Below are positions 26,467 through 37,000 of a DNA stretch of 64,000 nucleotides, one piece after another. Where the stretch lies: NCBI RefSeq assembly GCF_014805685.1, contig NC_060909.1, forward strand, positions 2,910,792 through 2,974,791, written 5' to 3'. Within the stretch, counting starts at the first letter, position 1. Every line of letters begins with the position of its first letter. The notes under the pieces were generated by a model. It saw nothing but the letters and a program-made list of their open reading frames with translations. It ran no database searches and was not told the origin of the DNA. The DNA is from Silurus meridionalis (Eukaryota > Chordata > Actinopteri > Siluriformes > Siluridae). The position numbers and the translations under genes were made by a program.

Positions 26467-26978
26467 AGAGGGTCTGCTTGAGCATTGTGAGTGTGTGTGT
26501 GCGTGCGTGCACTAGAGAGAGAGAGAGCTTGGATGCGAGTGTGTGAATGAGGGGGTCTGTGTGAGCATTATGAGGCGTGTGTGTGAATGAGAGGGTTTGT
26601 GTGAGCATTATGAGGCGTGTGTGTGAATGAGAGGGTTTGTGTGAGCATTGAGAGTGTGCGCAAGAGAGAGAGAGAGCTTGGATGCGAGTGCTTGTGTGAA
26701 TGAGTGACAGTCAGTGAATGAATGATGCGAGTGTGAGTGAATGAGAGGGTCTGTGTGAGCATTGTGAAAGCGTGTGTGTGTGTGAATGAGGGGTCTGTGT
26801 CAGCATTGAGAGCTTAGATGCGAGTTTGTGAATGAGTGAGAGTCAGTGTATGAATGATGCGAGTGTGTGTGTGTATAAGAGCGTTTGTGTGTGTGTGTGT
26901 GTGTGTGTGTGATTGAGAGGGTCTGTGCGAGCATTGTGAGAGCATTAGTACGTGTGTGTGTGTTAGGGTCTGTGTGAG

Positions 26979-27019
<41 letters not shown>

Positions 27020-27029
27020 GGTCTGTGTG

Positions 27030-27084
<55 letters not shown>

Positions 27085-27145
27085 AGAGGGTCTGTTCGAG
27101 CATTGTGCAGTGTGTGTGTGTGAGTGAATGAGAGGGTCTGTGTGA

Positions 27146-27185
<40 letters not shown>

Positions 27186-27210
27186 TGAGAATCGTGATAG
27201 AGGGAAAGAG

Positions 27211-27245
<35 letters not shown>

Positions 27246-27854
27246 AATCGTGATGGAGGGAAAGAGCTGCTTGTGTGTGTGTGTGTGTGTGTTTGTCTCC
27301 TTTTGCTGAATGAGTTCGATGTTAATGAACTGAGCTATTTTTAGCACGGAGCTGAGAGACGGTCTCGCTGCATGACTGCTGCAGCACTGAGGGACACTCG
27401 CAGGTAGAGGTGCATGCTGGGATACGTTCTGGAGGACCATGTCGGAGCAAACACACTTTTTTTTTATTCTTACAATCATGAACATGTGACAGAAATCATT
27501 TCACAAAACAACAGTCTCTTACATTGACACTCAAACACAGCGCTGTCCTGTAGGAGTCTGTCTGTCTGTCTTTCTGTCTGTCTGTCTTTGTGTCTGTCTG
27601 TCTGTCTGTTCTATTTGATTCCATCTGTTTTTATTTGTTTATTTTACATTTGTATACATGGTAAATTTGTTTGTTTATATTTATGGAATTTTTATTTAAT
27701 TAAAAACAGTAATTTCTTTCTACTAATTAATTAATTAATGTTTGTTCACTCATTTATTTGTTTTTGTTTATTTCTATTTGGCTCCCGTAAGTGTTTCTGA
27801 ATGAAGCAGGACAGTGTGTTCAGTGTGGGTATAGATGAACGGCGTGAATGGAGG

Positions 27855-27904
<50 letters not shown>

Positions 27905-27986
27905 AGCCCCTCTTTACTCCATCTCTCTGTTTCACTCCTGCCTGCTTTTATTCTCCTTTCAACACCCCTTTTCTTCTCTTCTTTCT

Positions 27987-28018
<32 letters not shown>

Positions 28019-31000
28019 AAATGTTTTTCTCTCCCCTCCCCACCCCATACCCAGTTCTCTCTTTCACTCTCTCTTTTTTTGTTTGTTTATTTTTTCCCCC
28101 TAGCTGTTTTCCTCATATCTCCTTTGTGTTCATGTCCGTCTACTCGTCTCCTGCTTTCTGATTGTTGTGTTTTGTCCATCAGGATGATAAAGGCTGGTGT
28201 TGGAGTTTGTGTTTGTGTTAAACGTATGTGTTGTGTTTCAGAGAGAAGCTACAACGTCGAGACCAAAACCATCTCTGCAGACTTCGGCTTGGTGGACATT
28301 TACTCCAGGATCGAATCTGGACTTGCTGGCCTTGAAATTGGGATCTTAGGTGGGCTGAATGTGTGAGCGCGTGTGCGTCAGTGTGTGCGTCAGTGTGCGC
28401 ACGTGTCAGGGTGTGCCTCTTGTGTTCCTTTCCTGTTCCTCTAGTGTCCACTTGTGTTCCTCTAGTGCTCCCCTCCCGGTTCCCCTCGTGTTCCCCTCCT
28501 GTTGCTCTAGTGTTCCTTTCGTGTTCCTCACGTTTTTCTTTACTGTTCCTTTCCTGTTCCTGTCATGTTCCTCTCGTATTCCTCATTTGGAACAGAATGT
28601 TCTAGGCGTGGTCTGTGTAAGTGCTGTCTCTTTTTTCTTTTTTTTTTTTTTTTTAAATCGTGGATATTTTCACTACAGTCGGAATGTTTTCCTTTAATGC
28701 CCGTACTCTAGTGTTTGCTGCCTCCTGCTGGACCTGAGTTGAACTCATCAGTCTCATCTTCTGTCTCTCCTCCAGTGAACAACGTCGGCGTGTCCTACAC
28801 TTACCCCGAGTTCTTCCTTGACATCCCAAACCTCGATAATGTAAGTAGTGATGACCTGTGCTGAGTAAATACATGGAAATGCATCGTTATTGATGTTTCC
28901 TATGGATTCTTGGTGATCCAGGAGCTGCTCGTGAGCTCAGGGTTTGGTGGCACACCCGAGGTTAAGATTCGTACCTGCTTTTTGAACATCCCATTCCACA
29001 TTTAGTCCCCATTTGCTCTTTCTATTAATCTCATTCTCAATCAGATACAAGGGCATCAGTAAAGTCAGGTATCAAAAAGGGTGAGGTGAAGAGGTGTGGG
29101 GTCCTGTCAGCATTTGCATTTATTGTTTAATAGGGTTGGAGCTCTATAGCAGATCTTCCACACCAAAACCATGTAAAGCAGATCTTCATGGACCTGGAAC
29201 AGGTTTGGGCCTTCTAGTTCAAGTAAAGGAAAAAATTCATTTCACCGCATTAGAAAAATCAGGTGTCCTATTATTTTTGCCCCATTTACAGATCTTTATG
29301 ATCTTTATGATCCTTAAATTATCATCTTATTCACAAGACTGAGCAGTTGAGTTTGGTGGTGCTTAGATTTAAAGATCATAACCTTCTGTTTATAAGTCCA
29401 ATGTCTCAACCACTGAGCTACTGTACCATAACATTATATGACTCTGGCAGTCAACAACATGCATCACACAATCTAACAACTTGTTTTGAGAGTTTTTAGA
29501 AGTTGTAGCTTCTCCCTTAATCCTTAAATAAACTTTAATGAATTGAACATGGGGCAGAGTAAATCCTGCCCCAAAGGTCCTCTCTCTGCTCTTATTGTCA
29601 TTCCCCTGTTTGAGCACTAGGTGGCAGAAATCTGTGACCTGCTAGATCAATGTAAATATTGTCATCTTGAAAGGTGACCAATCAGAATCAATGAAACATT
29701 AGTTTGTATCTGTCAAATCGAAACATTTATTTTGATTATTCATAATCATTATTGAAACTGAATTTTAAATATATTTTTTGAATCGCATATATTACTTGAA
29801 AATTAACCCCGTTGAATTAAATCTTAGCCTGACCTGCCAAACCGGATGCTTAATAAACACTGCTGTGTTTCTTATTCCAGTTTATCAACAACATGGTCAA
29901 CATCAACATCACCTCAGTTTGTCAGGTGAGTATCGCATCCCTCGCATCCCGATAAAAACATTTCGACTCAGATTCCGATCAGATGTTATATACTAGAGGT
30001 CGACTTATTCATCGGTTTTGCCGATTAATCGGCACCGATAGTTAATTGTTGGAACTATCTGCTAAAATCCATACTGATAGTTTTTCCGGGTTTCGTTATG
30101 CAGTACAAGAGCGGCCTCTAGAGGTGAATCACAGTTTTTATTCATTCATTTTGGCTGTGTTTGGCGCATAACTTTGTTTCAGTTTGCATGCATGCCTTAT
30201 TTTCCCTAAGTATTTATTAATATAAACATTCATATTTATTTCATTAAGCACATTTTCATGATTCAGTCCTGTATTTTTCTTTTTGTAATAAAGTTCAGTC
30301 CTTTTTTTTTTTTTTACATAGGATTTTATTATAATTTTTTAAATCAGTATTTACTTTAAAATCGATTAGTTGATTAATCGGTTATTGGTAAATACAATCT
30401 AACTCTCCCAAACCCCTCGATAAATGTTGTAAAAATTAGGCACACAGGTGTTCAAAATTCTTCAAGTTCTTTAAGGCGTGAACCCCCGACCTTCTGATCA
30501 GTAACGCAGAGCCTTAACCACTGAGCTACCACTTTCTCTCGTCTGAGAAGATGTTCCATAGATTTTCTGGAGATTTGTGCTCATTCAGATGCATTAGAGC
30601 ATTAGTAAAGTCATTGCTGGTTGGTGTGGTGCAGAAGCCTGGTGTTCACTCTATAGCAGGAGATCTTCCACTCCAAACCATGTATAGCAGGTCTTCATGA
30701 AGCTGGAGCTTTGAACAAATGGGCATTATCATGCTGGAACAGGTTTGGGTCTCCTAGTTCAACTGAAGGGAAATTCAATGCTACTGCATCCAAAAACATT
30801 TAATACAATTGTGTGCCTCCAGGTTTGTGGTCACAGTTTGGTGTAGAAGCACACATTGATGTTCTTTTCTTATCTGGAATATTGGAAGTAATTTAACATT
30901 AAATTTGCTTGTTCTCTGACGCCACCTTCTGGCCGAAAAAGCCGCACAGAGAAGCACTCATCTTTACCATTCTTTACTGTTGCTCAGAGTTCATCGAGTT

Positions 31001-34000
31001 GTACTGTTGAGATTTTATTCTTCTGTCTGTCATTTTTTGCAAATCTGGATTCTTTATTTCTCACCTTCTTCACGTCTTTACCCCAGATGACTCGGCTCGT
31101 GCTGCCCAGGATGGTTGAGAGGTGAGTTATTACTTTATATGTATCAGTAACGCTCGTATATATTTTTTTTTTTTGCCATCTTGTCTGAACCATTCAGGGG
31201 TGAATGTATACAAATTCCTTTGCAGTACAATTCAGAACAATGTTTTCATTATTATTATAGTATTCGTGATCGATATATAGCCGAAAAGCTGAAAGCTCAG
31301 TGTGGGCTGACACAGAGGACCAAAATAGCGCCATCTATCGATGATTTGCGCATTCTGTCTCTTTAGGGATTAAGCGTGGTTCGGCTTTTAAAAGACGTGT
31401 GGAAATCAAATAAAATTTCACATCACAGCACAACGGCTTGATACCGTAAAGAGAAAATGCAATGACTGTTGAGGGGGAATTGAACTTGCAATTAGTCACC
31501 AGAAGAGGGCGCCGAGCTGCTGTGTGTGTAAGCAGGGGTTCGACCGAGCCTTTGAAAAAGGGGTGTGTGTAAAAGTGAAACCTGAAAGCATTTTTGAAGA
31601 CTTTAGATGTGTATTAAAGAGTTAAAAAAAGAAACAGAAATTGAAAGTAAATCATAGTGTGGATGTTATGTGATGGGAATAGAGTTTTCCTGTCCTCGTC
31701 TGCGCTGCGTCTTTCCCCCCTGTTAGGAAAAAAGGGAAACACGCTAATCAGAGAAATTATTAATAAAAAAATCGCATGAATGCACACTGACTTGCACCGA
31801 CTGCAATCTCTGCTGTGTGCCGCCTTTCATTTCAGGTCTAAAGGAGTGATTCTGAACGTCGCCTCTGCGAGCGGCATGTACCCCGTTCCACTGCTCACCC
31901 TCTACTCGTCCTCAAAGGTAAGTCCACTCACTCGTTCATTTACTCACTCGTTCACTTATTTGTTCACTTACTCGTTCACTCGTTCATTTACTCACTCATT
32001 CATTTACTCACTCATTCACTCACTCGTTCACTCACTCACTTGCTCGTTCACTTACTCACTCGTTCACTTACTCACTCGTTTACTCAGTCACTCACTCGTT
32101 TACTCATTTACTTACTCACTCGTTCACTTATTTGTTCACTTACTCGTTCACTCGTTCATTTACTCACTCGTTCACTTATTTGTTCACTTACTTGTTCACT
32201 CGTTCATTTACTCACTCGTTCATTTACTCACTCGTTCATTTACTCACTGCTCACTCACTCGTTCACTCACTCACTTGTTCACTCACTCACCCACCCACTC
32301 ACTCATTCGTTTACTCACTCACTCATTCATTTACTTACTCACTCACTCACTCGTTTACTCACTCACTCGTTTACTTGTTCACTTGTTTACTCGTTCACTC
32401 ACTCGTTCACTCATTTGTTCACTCACTCGCTCACTCATTCGCTCACTCGTTCACTCACTCACTCACTCGTTTACTCACTCCTCACTCACTCACTCATTCA
32501 TTCACTCATTAGTTCACTCACTCACCACCACTCACTCGTTTACTCACTTACTTACTCGTTTACTTACTCACTCGTTCACTTACTCACTCTCACCCACCCA
32601 CTCACTTACTCACTCGTTCACTCACTCACTTACTCACTCGTTTACTTACTCATTTACTCATTCGTTTACTCATTTACTTAATCATTTGTTCACTTACTCA
32701 CACACTCACTCGTTCACCCACTCACTCACTCACTCGTTCACCCACTCACTCACTCACTCTTACACTCACTCGTTCACTCACTCACTTACTCATACGTTTA
32801 CTCACTCACTTACTCATTACCTTGCATTCGTTTCACACGCACACACTCATTCCCTTGTTTACTCACTCACTCTTTCTTTCCTTCATTCAATTTTACTTAT
32901 GACACTTCTGCTTAATAAACTCTGTTTTGAGCTTCGCATAAATCAATCAATCATAAATAAACAGACAAACCTAAATGTCAGTTTTTGTTGAATTGATGTT
33001 TAATTAAAAGTTTTTTTTTTTTTGGTGTCGTATTTCCTTCGCCCCTCCACCTCCTCCACCTCCCCTACTGTCTCCGTTCCTGAAAAAGTCTCGAGCCTAA
33101 CTAACCATGAAGGCCGTGGAGAATCCTTCAGACTCGTGACTCGGTGCTTAACGTTTTACACTGTGCGCGCTCGACAAAACTTAATTCAATTTTAAACTTT
33201 TAACTAATTCAATTATTTCATTAACCCCCTTACAAAAGCATTCTGAAGTTAAACCGAGTGTGTTGGAGCGGAGGAAGGCGAAAAAAAAATCTTTCAGCAG
33301 CAGGACCTGAAACAAGCGTTCGCATCACGAGATCACAAGACTTTCCAACCCACCGTGTGCAGCACTCCAGTTCTCGGGTCACGGTCTCGTCTCGTCTCGT
33401 CTCATTCACCATCAACACACCCCTTTTTATTCCCCTTCCCATGTGTGTAAGATCGTCTGGGACTGTCACGATTTTGTACTATTTTGTGACTTTTTTTTTT
33501 TCTCTCTCTCGATATTTTCATGGTCACAAGCTGAAGTAAATGAAGAGACATAAAAGGGAGTGCAACCTCGAAAATCTGTCCACAAAGTGGGAACTTTCAC
33601 CTCAAAAAACTTTACATCAAATCTCTGCACTTATATGGAACGTGAAAGTTTTTCCACCAGCAAGTTCAAAAGCTATGAATGTGTTTATTACACCATGTAA
33701 TACATACACTTAATTATCAAAAGTTTACGGACACCTGGTCATAAGTACGGAATGTGCTTTTTTGAGCATCGCGTTCCGCATTTAGTCCTGATTTACTCAT
33801 AGTTTCCTCCAGTCTTCTGGGAAGATGTTCCACTAGATTTTGGAGTGTGCTTGTTGACATCATCAGCCACAAGAGCGTTCGTATAGTCAGGTAGTGATGT
33901 AGGTGAGGTGAGGGGGCCTGGGGTGCCGTCAGCATTCACATTCATCCCTAAGGTGTTCAATAGGGATGAGATCACAGCTCTATAGCAGGCCACTCAAGAT

Positions 34001-37000
34001 CTTCATCTCCAAACCAAACAGTTCTCATCTTATTATACCGCGCTCAAAGGCGTCCTGTATAATTGTGTGCCTCCAGGTTTGTGGTAACAATGTGGAGAAA
34101 AAACACATATGGCAGGAAAGTTCAGGTGTCCCAATATTTTTAGTCTATAAAGTGTCTGAGCGATATTAATGACCCCCTTTTGCTTTTTCACTTTCTCTGC
34201 GTCGCGTATGCCACCCTCCAAAACTCAAATGGAATCGCAATCACTTCTGTATTTGCTTTTCCGATGCCTTGCGTGTAACAGCTGTCAATCATGTTTCAGG
34301 GGCGGGACTAGAGTATTGGGCGTGTTTTTATTGGGAAGTGACGTCACTCACGGTCGACGGTCAACAGGGGAAATGCCAGTAATAGACTTTAATATAGAAT
34401 CGATGTTGCTGAATGTTTTGAACGATGGAGACAAAATACAATTATATTCTGTTATTTGTTCAATTATTAACAAATTACAACATACCACCCCCAACACTGA
34501 TCACCATTTCGTAGCAGTGTAAAAACATTTACATACGTACAGGTTGATACGAATAAATAATGATAAATGAACGAATAATATAGATAATAAAAATATAATA
34601 AACAGTATACGGAAAGGGGATTGTTTACAAAAATAGTATATAAATAGCAAGTTCCTATTTGGTGAGAATGAAGCTGATTATGTAAATAGAGCTGTTTGGC
34701 ACAGGGTTTTATTTCTCCTGCACAGCGATTTGTTTAAAAAAAAAAAAAAAAACAGATGCATGTTTTACTGAAAGACTCTTCCTTTCTTTTTGTTAATACT
34801 GTTTTAATTATTTGGCCAGGAATACACACACACAAATTTTTTTTTTTCCCCCTGGAAACCACGGGCAAGCTGAATAATACCGTGTGCACATGACTGGTGC
34901 CATTCACTGTGTTTATTGTTGAGCCGCTGCATGTTTTTCTCCATTTTTTTTTTTTTAAGCCTCATCTTAACATCGGAATTTTCCACCTATTAAACCAAAC
35001 CAGGTTTGCTGTACATCGCGTCAGTCAGCTTGGCGTTTCTCCCACCGAGCATAGATATACAAAATCGGTCAATTATGTCTAATCATATATCATTATGCAA
35101 ATGTGCTGCTCTGTGCATGCTCGGTTTTAAAAGAGCAGGAGAAAACTTTGGTTTATCCGGATGCTTCAGGACCAGAGACAGCTCCCGAACCCTGCATCAT
35201 GCAGTCAGGAAAATTGTAAGTTAGTAGCTTTTGTCCGACTTCGCTGTCTCTCGCCCGTGAGCAGCAATTGTTTTCTTAGAGGTCGACCGATTAATCGGGC
35301 CGATTTTTCACCATTTTTTTTTTAATTAATCACCGATTGTGCTGCAGATCAGGCCATTTATTAACACTCCCTTACCAGCAGGTGGCAGTAATCTGTATTC
35401 CGCGTCCAAACAGGGAAACCGGAAAAGGTAGAACCCAGAGCTATAATATAAAAAGCAAACAGCGTTTTCTACCTGCCGCAATCATTACTAACTAATTCAT
35501 GTAGTTTTCAATCGTGTTTCTAAGTTGCAAAGGCGAGAGCAAGAATGACAACAAGCATGTTCCGTTTTTTTCTCCATTAGCTCATTAGCTAATCGGAGTT
35601 CTCTTTTTGCCAGCGAGCAACATGCAGATTTGGTGAAAAACAGCTGATGCCATCCAAAAAAAATAAACCAACACTCGAATACCACTTCACATTCCCTCGA
35701 TGGCCGACCGTCAGCTTGTTGTGTCTTGGGCTGATACTAATTTTGGAGAGAGAATGAGAGTAAATATTTGGAACTGTATTGATAGTGAGTTTTCAACCAG
35801 CTGTAGTTTAGGCCTGGGGACCAAAACCTGCTAACAAGTGCACTGGATCACGTCTTATTAGATTTTATTAGATGAAAGGGGGGAAAAAAGGAAAAATCGG
35901 CCAAAAATATCGGCATCAAACATCGGCCGCCGGTGATTTCGAAATATCTGCATCCGCCATAGAAAATCCCATTTCGGTCGATCTGTAATATTTGTCGAGC
36001 AAATATATGAAAAATCATGCAGCAGTCAAAGCCGGCCAGACTGTCCGACTTCAGTGTATCTTAGCAACACCCATGCAGCACGTGATGTCATCGAGGCTGT
36101 CCCCGCTGGCCTTTTCATGGACAAACGCTTCCTCGCAGAGCGAGCGACGGAACAGCAGCAGTTTGTCACCTGCAGTCGTCAGGTCCACTGAGCACGGGGA
36201 TTTACTGTCGATGGACACAGTAAGAAAATGAACAAAGCACAGGAAAGGAAAAATGAACCGTGATGGATAGGGCTGTACTGTGTATTTGTGCAAAGCCGTT
36301 ATCTTTAAAAGATTTTGTGTCTCTCTTTTGTTCATTATTGCCTTTTAGAGCTTAAAAACACTAAGGGGGGCTAGTAGTGTTTCATGCATTCTGAGTCTCT
36401 TCACTGTTGTAGTTTCACGATTGACGTGACAATTTCTCTACTTTCTGGTGCGTATAAGGTTTATTTATTCATTTATTTTATTTTTTATGGAGTATGGAGA
36501 CATCATGAAGTTCAGAATTCCTTGAATAGACATTTTTCCCCAAATTATCACACAAAGTAAAAGCAAGAGCACACACCCATCACCGTGCTTCATTCGGTTA
36601 TGGAAGTTATTCTTTTAATTTTGATGATTTTGACTTACAGCTAATGAAATCCCCAAAAAAAAAAAAAGTTACATATGGGAGACTCGTGGTGTCACACGCT
36701 AATCAACTCATTAAATCCAAACACCTGCAAAGGTTTTCTAAACCTTTAAATGGTGTCTCAGTCTGGTTCAGGCTACACAATCATGGGGTAAGACTGCTGA
36801 CTCGACAGTTGTCCAGAAGACGATCATTGACATTGGCACATGGTGGGTGAGACGCAAAAGGTCATCGGTAAAGAAGCTGCTGTTCACAGACTGCTGTATC
36901 CAAGCACATTTATGGAAAGTTGAATGAAAGGAAGAAATGTGGTGGAAAAAGAACCAGGTAGATCCAGGTTCTCCTAGATCAGTATAAATGCAGTTATAAG

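Noticed and set aside
26814..27485. 223-codon minus-strand ORF
   Set aside because: Histidine/threonine runs from (CA)n; no protein features.
31780..32991. 403-codon plus-strand ORF
   Set aside because: It is exon 8 read on into the ACTC-type array; beyond exon 8 it encodes only S-F-T-H-S-L repeats and crosses a consensus GTAAGT donor.
34169..34522. 117-codon ORF in intron 8
   Set aside because: Lies next to a MITE copy, with no family features.
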